From positions 1 through 28,928 of the forward strand of contig DASZKW010000117.1 of assembly GCA_035552775.1 (NCBI GenBank): 28,928 nt of DNA, written 5' to 3'. The notes beneath the pieces were generated by a model. That model had not been told where the DNA came from. It did no database searches and was given only the letters and a program-made list of their open reading frames with translations. The position numbers and the translations under genes were made by a program. This document shows, piece by piece, positions 1-7,394 of the stretch; position 1 is the first letter of the stretch; every line of letters begins with the position of its first letter. This stretch comes from DASZKW01 sp035552775. Its GTDB lineage: Bacteria > Actinomycetota > Acidimicrobiia > Acidimicrobiales > Palsa-688.

Positions 1-215
1 ACCTTGCGCACCTTGAAATCCCCCGGGTCCGGCAACTCCGACGCATGCCCCAAAAACAACCAACCCCTCCCCCAGATCGCCTCCTGCTCGCGGCGGAACA
101 CCTCCCCGTCCCTGAACGCATCACGATTCACCCGGAACACGCCGGCGTCCGGGTCCTCTTCGATCAACCGCGGGAGCCGGGCTCTTACGGGCGCTACCGA
201 GACCATCGCAGCCAT
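1..215 (-). CDS. Rieske non-heme iron ring-hydroxylating oxygenase, alpha subunit (N-terminus only)
   Basis: The first 71 codons of a gene that runs off the left edge. The translation contains FRREQEAIWGRGWLFLGH followed by SELPDPGDFKV. This is the signature N-terminus of aromatic ring-hydroxylating dioxygenase alpha subunits, just before the Rieske [2Fe-2S] domain. Such enzymes hydroxylate or N/O-demethylate aromatic and heterocyclic substrates using electrons from a reductase. The CxH...CxxH Rieske motif and the catalytic iron site lie outside the window and cannot be checked. The start chosen is the ATG at 215, with a strong GGGAGGTG ribosome site at 221-228; a second in-frame ATG at 206 is less well placed. 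A promoter and a conserved upstream element lie at 261-323, so the gene has its own control and is not simply the tail of the amidohydrolase operon upstream. The family call is firm; the substrate is unknown. Confidence 0.85.
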   Translation of the reverse strand, partial: MAAMVSVAPVRARLPRLIEEDPDAGVFRVNRDAFRDGEVFRREQEAIWGRGWLFLGHASELPDPGDFKVRK

Positions 216-260
216 CCGTCCACCTCCCGCGACGACCGGCGCAGACGCCGCCCGTCGGCG

Positions 261-289
261 AAGTTACCACCGCCGCCTGTCACACGCAA
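261..289 (-). promoter_or_regulatory. Promoter of the Rieske oxygenase gene
   Basis: On the minus strand, TTGCGT (289-284) and TAACTT (266-261) are separated by 17 nt. Transcription would start near 254, giving a leader of about 39 nt that contains the ribosome site. It lies just downstream of the conserved element at 299-323. Confidence 0.5.
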
Positions 290-298
290 CCACTATCC

Positions 299-323
299 GG
301 GACGCGGTCTTGCATTACAAGAC
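299..323 (-). promoter_or_regulatory. Shared upstream element, copy 1 (Rieske gene)
   Basis: GTCTTG (307-312) and CAAGAC (318-323) form a perfect 6-bp inverted repeat with a 5-nt spacer. Read on the minus strand the core is TCTTGTAATGCAAGAC, followed by CGTCCCGG. The same core plus TCCC, 12 nt from the TGC, occurs at 6820-6843. The dyad centre is about 61 bp upstream of the predicted start, a typical activator position. The binding protein is not known; FadR/GntR-type and IclR-type regulators use dyads of this sort. Confidence 0.6.
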
Positions 324-325
324 GC

Positions 326-1744
326 TCAGATGACGGGCCATCGGGGCCGGCGTGCCAGCCCCGAGCGGGCCACGATAGCCTCGCCCGCGCGCTGGGCATC
401 CGCATACAGTTTCGCCTCGTCGACGGTCGTCAGGCGGTAATCGTCGACGACCTTGCGGCCCCCCACAAAGACCGTGTGCACGCTTCGCCCGTCTGCCGCG
501 TAGACCAGTTGGTTGGCGATATCGAGCAGGGGGGTCCACTCCGGCCGGCGCCGGTCATGGAGGACCACGTCGGCCCGCTTGCCGACCTCCAGCGACCCGA
601 TCTCGTCCTCGAGGAGCAGGCCGCGGGCACCGCCGAGGGTCGCCATCTCGAACGCCGCCTCCGCGGGGAACATGCGCGGGTCCATCCGGGCGTCCTTGAA
701 CAGGCCCGCGACCAGGTAGGTGGCCCGCATGAGGTCCGAATAGTTGGATGCGTTGTTGCCGTCGGTGCCGATGCCCACGTTGATACCGGCTGCCGCCATC
801 TCGGGCATCTTGCCGATCTGGCTCACCCCGTAGGCGACCTTCAGCGCGGTGGTGGGGCAGTGGGCCACGTTGCAGCGACGGGCAGCCATGAGCGCCAGCT
901 CATTGTCGTCGACGTGGACGCAGTGCGCCATCATCACGTTGCGATCCAGGATGCGCCACTCGGCCAGCTGTTCCATCGGCCGGCGGCCGTAGGTGGCGAG
1001 GAAGCCTTCCGGGTCGACGGCCGCCGGCGACATGTGAAAGTTGAGCCCCGTGCCATGCTCATCGGCGAGCGCCTTGGCGGCACGCCAGAGTGGCTCACTG
1101 CAGGTGGTGTGGCCGACGACCATCGACCAGGCCCCGATCCGCTCGTCCGCGTGGCAGGGATATCGGCTCAGTTGGCGTTGGAGGTGGGCGATGGCCTCGT
1201 CGGTGGTCTGGCGGTAGACGGCGGGCTCCGGGGGAAGATCCCACACCCAGCGGCCGACGCGCCCGCGGATCCCAATCTCGTTGAGCCCGTCGACGACGGC
1301 GTCGAGGAATCGGATCGTGCCGGCTTCGAGAAACGTGGTGGTCCCCGACTTGAGCATTTCTGCCGCCGCCAGCTGGGCAGACAGTCGCTCCTCCGCTGCC
1401 GTGTAGACCGAATACAGGGTGCACAGCCAGACGAAGACGTTCTCTTCGAAGGAGGTGTCGTCGGGCACGAACCCGCGGGTCAGGGGCTCGCCCGTGATGT
1501 GGATGTGGGTGTTGACCAACCCGGGTGTGACGACGAACGGCGACCCGTCGATGACCTCGTCGGCGATCAGGCGACCCTCCAAGTCGCCACGTGTGCCCAC
1601 CGCGACGATGCGACCGGCGGCGAGGGCGATGGCACCGTCGGCTAGGACCTCGCGGTCGGGGTTCATGGTCACGATGACCGCCCCGTTGATGAGGGTGTCG
1701 ACCCGCTCGGTCGCGACATCGCCCTCCGCGGCACTGACCGTCAC
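326..1744 (-). CDS. Amidohydrolase, ATZ/TRZ (SAH/MTA deaminase-like) family, paralogue 1
   Basis: A 472-residue metal-dependent hydrolase of the amidohydrolase superfamily, in the branch containing SAH/MTA deaminases and triazine chlorohydrolases. Visible metal ligands are H80 and H82 (VNTHIH), H237 (NFHMSP), H274 (MMAHC) and D328 (GIGTDGNNASN). The C-terminal EIGSLEVGKRADVVL segment is typical of the composite beta-sandwich. The family normally has HxxE at the third ligand, with a catalytic glutamate; here it is HMSP, so standard deaminase chemistry is doubtful. The GTG start at 1744 overlaps the methyltransferase stop (GTGA), making it the last gene of the SnoaL-MDR-methyltransferase operon. 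A longer open frame extends upstream to 2032 but overlaps the methyltransferase, so it was not used. A paralogue lies at 4404-5813. Substrate unknown. Confidence 0.85.
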   Translation of the reverse strand: MTVSAAEGDVATERVDTLINGAVIVTMNPDREVLADGAIALAAGRIVAVGTRGDLEGRLIADEVIDGSPFVVTPGLVNTHIHITGEPLTRGFVPDDTSFEENVFVWLCTLYSVYTAAEERLSAQLAAAEMLKSGTTTFLEAGTIRFLDAVVDGLNEIGIRGRVGRWVWDLPPEPAVYRQTTDEAIAHLQRQLSRYPCHADERIGAWSMVVGHTTCSEPLWRAAKALADEHGTGLNFHMSPAAVDPEGFLATYGRRPMEQLAEWRILDRNVMMAHCVHVDDNELALMAARRCNVAHCPTTALKVAYGVSQIGKMPEMAAAGINVGIGTDGNNASNYSDLMRATYLVAGLFKDARMDPRMFPAEAAFEMATLGGARGLLLEDEIGSLEVGKRADVVLHDRRRPEWTPLLDIANQLVYAADGRSVHTVFVGGRKVVDDYRLTTVDEAKLYADAQRAGEAIVARSGLARRPRWPVI

Positions 1745-2733
1745 GGGATGGGCTTTCTGCCGGCGAGGACGGTGGTGGGAGGCAGGGGCATCAGCACCTC
1801 TGGCGATGCTATGCCGGCGGCGGTCAACCAGCCCAGGCCTTCGCTCAAAGTGAAGGTGGTCCCTTGGCGGGTTGAGGCCATCATCGTGACGCCGAGCAGC
1901 AAGGCGTGGGGGGGCCCTAGCCGCCCGTCGTCGACGAAGTAGTCGGCCACGATGAGCAGTCCGCCGGGCCGCAGCGCCCCCACCGCCTTGGCCACCAGTC
2001 GCTCGGCCCCCTCCGTCCCCTCGGCTCGGCACACGTGGGCGAGCACGGACACGTCAAACGCGTCTGACTCGAGCGCCACGCCGAGATAGTCGCCCTCGAG
2101 CAGTTCCACCCGCTGCCGGAGCCCCCGCCTCGCCAAGTGCTCCTCGGCCACCCCGATGACCTCGGGTAGGTCGTTGACGACTGCGACCGACTGCGGGAGC
2201 GCCTCGAGCAGGGCGACCGTCCAAGGGGCGGCCCCGCTGCCGAGATCCAGGATGCGCAGGGGCGCCGGCGAGCCGGTCAATCGCAACGCGTCTGCGGTCC
2301 GCAGACCGGTCCGATACTGCGTGGCGAAGGTGGCCGAGACCAGCTCGCGATGGAACGAGCCGCCGTCGGTCTCGACGCCGTGGGGGGGTGGTCGGCCCCG
2401 CACGGTGTCGGCCAGAACCGGCCAGTTCTCGTGGGGTCCGGGGGCCTTCAAGACCAGGGTTCCCATGTACCCCGGAAGGCCGGGCACGAGGAAGGTCCGC
2501 GCTTCCTCCGTCAGCTCGTAGAGCCCGCCCGCGGTGGTGACCAAGCCGGCAGCCACCAGACCACCGAGCAAGGTGCTCATTCGGTTTTCCACCGCGCCGC
2601 AGCCGCCGGCCAGCTCGGCCGTGGTAGCGGGGCCCTGAGCCAGACGTTCGAACAAACCGAGCTCCACCGCCGCAGCCACCGACCAGTACGTCCCGAGACC
2701 CTGGATGACCTCCCACACCCGTTGGGTCCTCAC
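1741..2733 (-). CDS. SAM-dependent O-methyltransferase, family 2 (acetylserotonin O-MT-like)
   Basis: A 330-residue class I methyltransferase. The N-terminal 100 or so residues look like the winged-helix dimerisation domain of family 2 O-methyltransferases (AVELGLFERLAQGPATTAEL, then a LYELTEEARTFL wing). The SAM-binding glycine motif RILDLGSGAAPW is near residue 160, and ALRPGGLLIVADYF is the usual post-IV strand. The catalytic HDW region of plant and CrtF-like members appears as LAHVCRAEG, so the catalytic base is uncertain. The GTG start at 2733 overlaps the stop of the upstream MDR gene in a GTGA, and its own stop overlaps the amidohydrolase start. It acts in the cytoplasm on a hydroxylated small molecule. 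A substrate made by the neighbouring oxidoreductases is plausible but unproven. Confidence 0.85.
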   Translation of the reverse strand: MRTQRVWEVIQGLGTYWSVAAAVELGLFERLAQGPATTAELAGGCGAVENRMSTLLGGLVAAGLVTTAGGLYELTEEARTFLVPGLPGYMGTLVLKAPGPHENWPVLADTVRGRPPPHGVETDGGSFHRELVSATFATQYRTGLRTADALRLTGSPAPLRILDLGSGAAPWTVALLEALPQSVAVVNDLPEVIGVAEEHLARRGLRQRVELLEGDYLGVALESDAFDVSVLAHVCRAEGTEGAERLVAKAVGALRPGGLLIVADYFVDDGRLGPPHALLLGVTMMASTRQGTTFTLSEGLGWLTAAGIASPEVLMPLPPTTVLAGRKPIP

Positions 2734-3761
2734 GGCAGCAGGACGATCTTGCCGAGCGCCTCGCCGCAGGCGAGGCGCTCCTGTGCCTCTCTGGCGCCCG
2801 AGAGCGGGTAGATGCGGTCGATGACCGGGTCCAGCCCCGCCTTCCAGTAGTAGGCGATCATGCGCTCGAACTCGGCGTAGCTGTAGGGCTCCACGCCGAT
2901 CAGGGAGAGGCCGAAGTGGTAGGCGTAGGGCAGATCGAAGCTGGCGGTGGCACCGGTCGTGCTGCCACAGAAGATGAAACGCCCTCGGGGACGCAAGGCG
3001 CCAAGTGAAGCCTTTAGCAGTGCGGGTCCCACGTGGTCGAACACCACGTCCACACCCCGGCCCCCCGTGGCCGCGCGCGCCTTGGCGGTGACGTCCTCGG
3101 TCCGGTTGTTGACCACCACGTCTGCACCGAGGCGCTCGGCCAACTCGAGCTTGGCGGTCGAGCCGGCCGTCGCTATCACGCGGGCGCCGGCCCGTTTGGC
3201 CAGCTGGATGGCGGCCACGCTGACCCCGCTGGCAGCGGCGTGGATGAGCACCGTCTCGCCCACCGAAAGCTTCCCGGTTACCACGAGGCCCTGCCATGCG
3301 GTGGAGAAAGCGGTCGGCATGGTCGCCGCCACCTCGTAGTCGACCCCGGCGGGGATCGGGTATACGTTGCGGGAAGGCACCGCGCACAGCTCGGCGTAAC
3401 CACCGGGTCGGCTCCCGCCCACGACGGCGGTGCCAGGACAGAACCCGTCGAGGCCCTGCGCGCACAGCGGGCAGCGCCCGCAGGGCATCGCCGGATTGAC
3501 CAGTACCCGGTCCCCCGGCGCCAGCCCGCGGACTCCGCCGCCGACGGCGACGACTTCGCCGGCCACGTCCATGCCGGCAATGTGGGGAAGGCGGAACCCA
3601 GGCAGAAGGGGGGGGCCACTGCGGTGCAGCAGATCCAGCCGGTTGAGTGAGGTGGCCCTGACCGCTATGAGGACATCGGCGTCGCCCACGGGGGGGTCCG
3701 CGGTGTCCTCGAAGCGGAGGACCTCCGGTCCGCCGTGGGCGTGTTGGATCATCGCCTTCAT
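2730..3761 (-). CDS. Medium-chain dehydrogenase/reductase (quinone oxidoreductase-like, structural zinc only)
   Basis: A 343-residue MDR protein with a GroES-like N-terminal domain (MIQHAHGGPEVL) and a Rossmann domain (AAASGVSVAAIQLAKRAG, then VIATAGSTAKLELAERLGAD). A four-cysteine structural zinc lobe is present: C94, C97, C100 and C108. The catalytic-zinc positions of alcohol dehydrogenases are not conserved: LNRLD stands where the first Cys would be, and AGMDVAGE replaces GHE. It therefore looks like a zinc-independent NAD(P)H-dependent enone or quinone reductase. The start is the ATG at 3761, which overlaps the SnoaL gene stop in an ATGA; the open frame extends further upstream without good reason. 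Second gene of the operon. A truncated homologous N-terminus lies 430 bp upstream at 4194-4298. Confidence 0.88.
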   Translation of the reverse strand: MKAMIQHAHGGPEVLRFEDTADPPVGDADVLIAVRATSLNRLDLLHRSGPPLLPGFRLPHIAGMDVAGEVVAVGGGVRGLAPGDRVLVNPAMPCGRCPLCAQGLDGFCPGTAVVGGSRPGGYAELCAVPSRNVYPIPAGVDYEVAATMPTAFSTAWQGLVVTGKLSVGETVLIHAAASGVSVAAIQLAKRAGARVIATAGSTAKLELAERLGADVVVNNRTEDVTAKARAATGGRGVDVVFDHVGPALLKASLGALRPRGRFIFCGSTTGATASFDLPYAYHFGLSLIGVEPYSYAEFERMIAYYWKAGLDPVIDRIYPLSGAREAQERLACGEALGKIVLLP

Positions 3762-4162
3762 CGCAACCCGACCTGGTGCTCGAAGGACGCGCCGTCGTGG
3801 TAGTCGGTGCGGTGCACGATCAACGCGTCGCGAACCTCGAACCAAAAGACGCCCCTGAGGGCGAAGCGTCGCGCGCCGTCATGGCCGCCCGCGTACTCGG
3901 CGGACATGCGATAGGCGACCACGACACGGGGCGGATCGACGGCTACGTCCTCGACGTCGTAGCGAAGACCGGCGAAAGTCTCGAGGAACGCCGGCAGTCG
4001 GTTGCGGTACGAGGCGCGGCCCCGGACACTCTCCGCTCGAACCCCGGTGTGCTCGTTGTAGAAGTCGTCGGCCACCAGCGCGCACACTGCGTCGGGGTCG
4101 TGGGCATTGAGCGCCGTCAGGTAGGCGTGTACCACCTCTTCAGCCGTCATCGGGTGGGCCAT
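3758..4162 (-). CDS. SnoaL/NTF2-like polyketide-cyclase-fold protein
   Basis: 134 residues, the normal size for a single cone-shaped NTF2-like domain. Typical pattern: an N-terminal helix with VVHAYLTALNAHDPDAV, then DDFYNEH, RGRASYRNRLPAFLETF and the sheet strands RRFALRGVFWFEV and ALIVHRTDYHD. Members act as small isomerases, hydrolases or cyclases, or simply bind ligands; the sequence does not say which. First gene of the four-gene minus-strand operon; its stop overlaps the MDR start by 4 nt. The start at 4162 has no obvious ribosome site; the ATG at 4150 is an alternative. Confidence 0.8.
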   Translation of the reverse strand: MAHPMTAEEVVHAYLTALNAHDPDAVCALVADDFYNEHTGVRAESVRGRASYRNRLPAFLETFAGLRYDVEDVAVDPPRVVVAYRMSAEYAGGHDGARRFALRGVFWFEVRDALIVHRTDYHDGASFEHQVGLR

Positions 4163-4193
4163 CGGTTGCTCGGTTGGAGGCCCGACCGGGCCA

Positions 4194-4298
4194 TCACACC
4201 ACGAGCCGCGGGCTCGGCCCGGGCTCGGGATCGGCGAGATCGGCGACCTCCACGACCTCGGGACCCCCGTGCTGGTGGTACCAGACCGCTCTCACCAC
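4194..4298 (-). pseudogene. Remnant of a second MDR/quinone oxidoreductase gene (N-terminus only)
   Basis: This 34-codon frame on the minus strand starts GTG at 4298 and ends TGA at 4194-4196. It reads VVRAVWYHQHGGPEVVEVAD and then LADPEPGPSP before stopping after RLVV. The first 30 residues match the standard N-terminus of NADPH:quinone-reductase-type MDR proteins and resemble the start of the intact MDR at 3761. No continuation of the domain is visible downstream, where the SnoaL gene begins 31 nt later. It is best read as a 3'-deleted gene remnant left by rearrangement. A small expressed leader peptide cannot be excluded because the -10-like TATAGAT lies just upstream. Confidence 0.7.
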
Positions 4299-4327
4299 AA
4301 GCCACCCAGGCCACCGGTACCGCCCAC

Positions 4328-4334
4328 ATCTATA
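4328..4334 (-). promoter_or_regulatory. -10 box for the SnoaL-MDR-methyltransferase-amidohydrolase operon
   Basis: TATAGAT on the minus strand, rare in this GC-rich DNA, upstream of the MDR remnant and the SnoaL gene. No convincing -35 was found 17-18 nt upstream. It overlaps the left arm of the weak copy 4 element, so one protein could affect both divergent units. Confidence 0.35.
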
Positions 4335-4356
4335 ACGTAGTGCGTAACGCGATCCC
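4333..4356 (+). promoter_or_regulatory. Shared upstream element, weak copy 4 (second amidohydrolase)
   Basis: TAACG (4333-4337) and CGTAA (4343-4347) form an imperfect dyad with a 5-nt spacer in the same register as copies 1 and 2. The TGC (4341) is followed at the same 12-nt distance by TCCC (4353-4356). The arm sequence differs from the TCTTG/CAAGA of the clear copies, so this assignment rests mainly on geometry. Confidence 0.3.
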
Positions 4357-4365
4357 ACCATACGA

Positions 4366-4394
4366 CGGACTCGTGCCCAGGCACGGACTACTAC
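4366..4394 (+). promoter_or_regulatory. Probable promoter of the second amidohydrolase (leaderless)
   Basis: TACTAC (4389-4394) is a reasonable -10; CGGACT at 4366-4371 is a poor -35 at 17-nt spacing. Transcription would begin about 4401-4404, on or next to the GTG start at 4404, which has no ribosome site. Confidence 0.35.
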
Positions 4395-4403
4395 TGTGGA
4401 TCG

Positions 4404-5813
4404 GTGGCCAGCGTTCCTTCACCCCTCGACCCGGACCAGGATGACGTCGACCTGCTGATCACCAACGGTCGGGTGGTGACCATGGACCCCGAGCGGCGCA
4501 TCTTCGTCGGCGGGGCTGTCGCCATAGCCGGGACCCTCATCCGTGCCGTCGGCGCGACCTCGCAGCTGCGCCGGACCTGGCCCGGCGCGCCGGCGCTCGA
4601 CGCCGCCGGTGGGTTCGTGACTCCGGGCCTGGTCAACGCTCATCAGCACCTCACGGGGGATCCGCTGGCCTGGAGCTGCATCCCTGACAATCTGATCCCC
4701 GGGAGCTCCATCTTCGACTGGTCCATCCCCCTCCATGCCAGCGAGGGCCCCGAGGACGAACGGCTGGCCGCCACCCTCGTAGCCGCCGAGAGCGCCAGAA
4801 ACGGGGTGACCATGCTCGTCGAGGCGGGCACCCTCTCACATCCCCATGCCGTCGCCGCCGCCCTGACCGACGTCGGCGTCCGGGGGACGATCGGCATGTG
4901 GGGATGGGACATCGAGGCCGGCCCACTGACAGCGCCCGCCCCCGAGGCTCTTGGCCGCCTCGAATCCCTCCTCGGTGACTTCCCCGCCGGTGGCCAGGTC
5001 GAGGCCTGGGTCACCCTGGTCGGGCACAGCCTCGCCTCCGATGAGTTGCTGGCCGGCGCCGCCGACCTGGCCCGCCGGGCGGGAGCGAAGATGACCATGC
5101 ACCTGTCGCCCACCTCCTCTGACCCCGAGGTCTACCTGCAGCGGACCGGCCGCCGCCCTATCGTCCACCTCGAACGCCTGGGCGTGCTCGGACCCCACCT
5201 CCTCCTTGCGCACGCGGTGTGGATCGACGACGCCGAGATGGAGGCTCTGCTGGCCTCACGGACAGCCGTCGCGTACTGCCCGTGGGCCTACCTGCGTTTG
5301 GGGCAGGGGGTGACCGCGCACGGACGGCACCCGGAGTTGTACGCCCGGGGCGGTCGGGTGGCCCTGGGCTGCGACGCCACCAACGCGAGCGACGCGGTTG
5401 ACCTGCTCCGCGCCGCGGCCCTGGCCGCCGGCCTGGCCAAGGAACGTCACATCGATCCGACCCAGTTCGGAGCCCACGAGGCGTTCGAGATGGCGACCGT
5501 CGCCGGGGCCGAGGCCGTGGGCATGGGCGACCGCATCGGGTCGCTGGAGGCGGGCAAGCTCGCCGACATCGTGATCCATTCGCCATCGGTCGCGCACTGG
5601 TCATCGGATCCCGCGCTGGCATTGGTCTGGGGCACGGACGGACGCACCGTGCGCCATGTCTTCGTCGGCGGCCGCCAGATCGTCCGCGACGGCCGTTGCG
5701 TCACCGTCGACCACGACGAGGTCCTAGCCCGCGCCCGGGCAGCATCGGAATCCCTGCTCGCGCGCGCCGGAATCACCGTGCCGACCAGGTGGCCGATCGT
5801 CGCAGGCGACTGA
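4404..5813 (+). CDS. Amidohydrolase, ATZ/TRZ (SAH/MTA deaminase-like) family, paralogue 2
   Basis: 469 residues, collinear with the amidohydrolase at 326-1744, including LINGAV/LITNGRVV starts, VTPGLVN and the closing RWPI. Metal ligands visible: H80 and H82 (VNAHQH), H233 (TMHLSP), H270 (LLAHAVWIDD) and D324 (LGCDATNASD). As in paralogue 1, the HxxE glutamate used by deaminases is replaced by HLSP, and both share DPE a few residues later. The likely role is hydrolysis of a C-N bond in a cytoplasmic small molecule, possibly a heterocycle; the substrate is unknown. The GTG start has no ribosome site and follows a -10-like TACTAC by about 10 nt, so translation is probably leaderless. It is transcribed divergently from the SnoaL operon and converges on ribF with only 3 nt between stops. 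Confidence 0.85.
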   Translation: MASVPSPLDPDQDDVDLLITNGRVVTMDPERRIFVGGAVAIAGTLIRAVGATSQLRRTWPGAPALDAAGGFVTPGLVNAHQHLTGDPLAWSCIPDNLIPGSSIFDWSIPLHASEGPEDERLAATLVAAESARNGVTMLVEAGTLSHPHAVAAALTDVGVRGTIGMWGWDIEAGPLTAPAPEALGRLESLLGDFPAGGQVEAWVTLVGHSLASDELLAGAADLARRAGAKMTMHLSPTSSDPEVYLQRTGRRPIVHLERLGVLGPHLLLAHAVWIDDAEMEALLASRTAVAYCPWAYLRLGQGVTAHGRHPELYARGGRVALGCDATNASDAVDLLRAAALAAGLAKERHIDPTQFGAHEAFEMATVAGAEAVGMGDRIGSLEAGKLADIVIHSPSVAHWSSDPALALVWGTDGRTVRHVFVGGRQIVRDGRCVTVDHDEVLARARAASESLLARAGITVPTRWPIVAGD

Positions 5814-5816
5814 AGC

Positions 5817-6761
5817 TCAGGCCAGGTAGCGCCGCGTGATCTCGACGTCGCGACCCATCTGGGCGACCAGGTCGTCGACTGATGCGAACCTCACCTCGCC
5901 GCGCAGCCATTTGCCAAACTGCACGCGGGCCGGCTCACCGTACAAGTCGTCGTCGAAGTCGAGCAGATGTGCCTCCAGGAGGCGTAGGCCTGTCTCGTCG
6001 TAGAACGTCGGGCGCCGACCGAGGTTGATGGCAGCCGGCCGGCCCACGCCGTCGGGGCGGTAGTAACAGCCGGCGTAGACGCCGTCGCAAGGGAGCATGG
6101 AGTCGCCGGCGACGGCAACATTCGCGGTCGGGAACCCGATGGAACGCCCTCGGTTGTCACCGTGCTCCACGACGCCGCGAGCCTCGTGACGGCGGCCCAG
6201 CATGGCGGCGGCCAACTCGACGTCGCCCTGGGCGAGAACCTCACGGATGGCTCCCGACGACACGGGCCCGGGTCGTTCCTCCACTCCGACGAAGTCGGGG
6301 ATCACCACTGTGATGTCGTATTGCGGTGCCAGGCGGGCCAGGGATGCGCTGTCACCGTGCCGCTTGCGCCCGAAGTGGAAATTGGGCCCGACCACCACCG
6401 TGCGACAGCAAAGCGTGTCCACGAGAACCTCGCGGATGAACTCCTCGGGCTCCTGGAGGGAGCGTTCCTCGTCGAAGCGGATCACGTAGCAAACGTCCAG
6501 CTCCAACTCGGCGAGGAGTTCGAGGCGCTGGTGGGTGGTGGTGAGCAACCGGGGCGCGGCCTCAGGGCGCACGACACTCGCCGGATGGCGGTCGAACACC
6601 GCCGCCACCGACGGCAGATGGGCATCCGCGGCCAGCCCGCGGGTCTGCCTCAGCAGTGCCTGGTGGCCCACATGGACACCGTCGAAGGTGCCGACTGCGA
6701 CCACCGACCCGCCAGGGGCTTCCAGGCGCTCGCCCTGATAGACCACTCTCACCGGCGCCAC
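5817..6761 (-). CDS. ribF: Bifunctional riboflavin kinase / FAD synthetase
   Basis: 314 residues, normal for RibF. The enzyme phosphorylates riboflavin to FMN and adenylates FMN to FAD. The N-terminal FAD synthetase module shows VVAVGTFDGVHVGHQ, the nucleotidyltransferase HxGH-type site, and PNFHFGRKRHGD. The C-terminal riboflavin kinase module shows GRSIGFPTANV and LPCDGVYAGCYY. The GTG at 6761 was chosen because the conserved domain starts a few residues later; the open frame reaches a TTG at 6815 but the extra residues look unlike the family. No ribosome site or clear promoter was seen; TTGAAC at 6810-6815 is a possible -35. In actinobacteria ribF usually follows truB directly; here truB is about 10 kb away and the genes on both sides are catabolic. 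Confidence 0.93.
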   Translation of the reverse strand: MAPVRVVYQGERLEAPGGSVVAVGTFDGVHVGHQALLRQTRGLAADAHLPSVAAVFDRHPASVVRPEAAPRLLTTTHQRLELLAELELDVCYVIRFDEERSLQEPEEFIREVLVDTLCCRTVVVGPNFHFGRKRHGDSASLARLAPQYDITVVIPDFVGVEERPGPVSSGAIREVLAQGDVELAAAMLGRRHEARGVVEHGDNRGRSIGFPTANVAVAGDSMLPCDGVYAGCYYRPDGVGRPAAINLGRRPTFYDETGLRLLEAHLLDFDDDLYGEPARVQFGKWLRGEVRFASVDDLVAQMGRDVEITRRYLA

Positions 6762-6819
6762 GCTACCGGACCCACTGTGGCGACGAGACCCTGGTGGCGG
6801 GCCGAGACCGTTCAAGAGA

Positions 6820-6843
6820 TCTTGTCATGCAAGACGACGTCCC
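6820..6843 (+). promoter_or_regulatory. Shared upstream element, copy 2 (VOC gene)
   Basis: TCTTG (6820-6824) and CAAGA (6830-6834) form a dyad with a 5-nt spacer, core TCTTGTCATGCAAGAC, followed by CGTCCCG. This differs from copy 1 at one position of the 16-nt core. A third arm, CAAGA at 6813-6817, precedes it. The centre is about 59 bp upstream of the predicted start. It lies in the divergent ribF-VOC intergenic region. Confidence 0.6.
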
Positions 6844-6850
6844 GCACTGC

Positions 6851-6879
6851 TTGATCCAATGATGACGAACTGGTAGCGT
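6851..6879 (+). promoter_or_regulatory. Promoter of the VOC-family gene
   Basis: TTGATC (6851-6856) and TAGCGT (6874-6879) with a 17-nt spacer. The -35 begins 11 nt after the TCCC of the conserved element. The predicted start is about 6886, giving a 29-nt leader with AGGAGG at 6903-6908. Confidence 0.55.
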
Positions 6880-6914
6880 CAAAAACGCTTCGACCCGCAC
6901 AGAGGAGGGCTCCA

Positions 6915-7394
6915 ATGCCGCGGACCTTGACCGAGCCCCGTTGGACCCACGTCGCCCTGCCGGTCAGCGACCTCGAGCGCTCCATCGAGTTCTACACGTC
7001 TCTGACGCCACTGGTCGTCGTAGCCCGCAACCAGGACGAGAACGGCCAGGGGGCGTGGTTGTCCAACGACAAGCAGGTCGAGACCCCGTTCGTGCTGGTG
7101 ATCTCCCAGTTCGTGCCCGAAGCGGCCCGGCGCTTCGACATCGAGCCGGGCCGGCCCAACCCAACGCTCGCGCCGTTTGCCCATATCGGCATCGAGCTCC
7201 CCGACAAAGAAGACGTCGACGCCGTGGCCGAGCGGGCCCGGGAAATGGGTGTGCTGCATTGGGAGCCACGGCAGATGCCCGAGCACATCGGCTACATCTG
7301 CGCGGCCACCGACCCCGACGGCAATGTCATCGAGTTTTCCTGGAATCAGAAGGTTTACGCCCGGATACAGGAGCTCTGGAGCAACCAGGCCTGA
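6915..7394 (+). CDS. VOC-superfamily (glyoxalase/dioxygenase fold) protein
   Basis: 159 residues with the paired beta-alpha-beta-beta-beta modules of the vicinal oxygen chelate fold. Module 1: WTHVALPVSDLERSIEFYTSL. Module 2: FAHIGIELPDKEDVDAVAERA, ending in CAATDPDGNVIEFSWNQ. Candidate metal ligands are the His of WTHVAL, the His of AHIGIE and the Glu of NVIEF, as in glyoxalase I and extradiol dioxygenases. Whether it is a lyase, isomerase, dioxygenase or binding protein cannot be told. ATG start with AGGAGG 6 nt upstream. Transcribed alone from a promoter carrying the shared element, so probably co-regulated with the Rieske oxygenase and the BMP transporter. It converges on the last permease gene with 27 nt between. 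Confidence 0.85.
   Translation: MPRTLTEPRWTHVALPVSDLERSIEFYTSLTPLVVVARNQDENGQGAWLSNDKQVETPFVLVISQFVPEAARRFDIEPGRPNPTLAPFAHIGIELPDKEDVDAVAERAREMGVLHWEPRQMPEHIGYICAATDPDGNVIEFSWNQKVYARIQELWSNQA

Noticed and set aside
476..1645. A 389-codon open frame opposite the first amidohydrolase.
   Set aside because: It has no domain pattern and lies antisense to a gene with clear metal-binding motifs; long antisense frames are common at this GC content.
6762..6815. TTG start at 6815 for ribF.
   Set aside because: It adds 18 residues unlike RibF N-termini and has no ribosome site; the GTG at 6761 fits the domain start.
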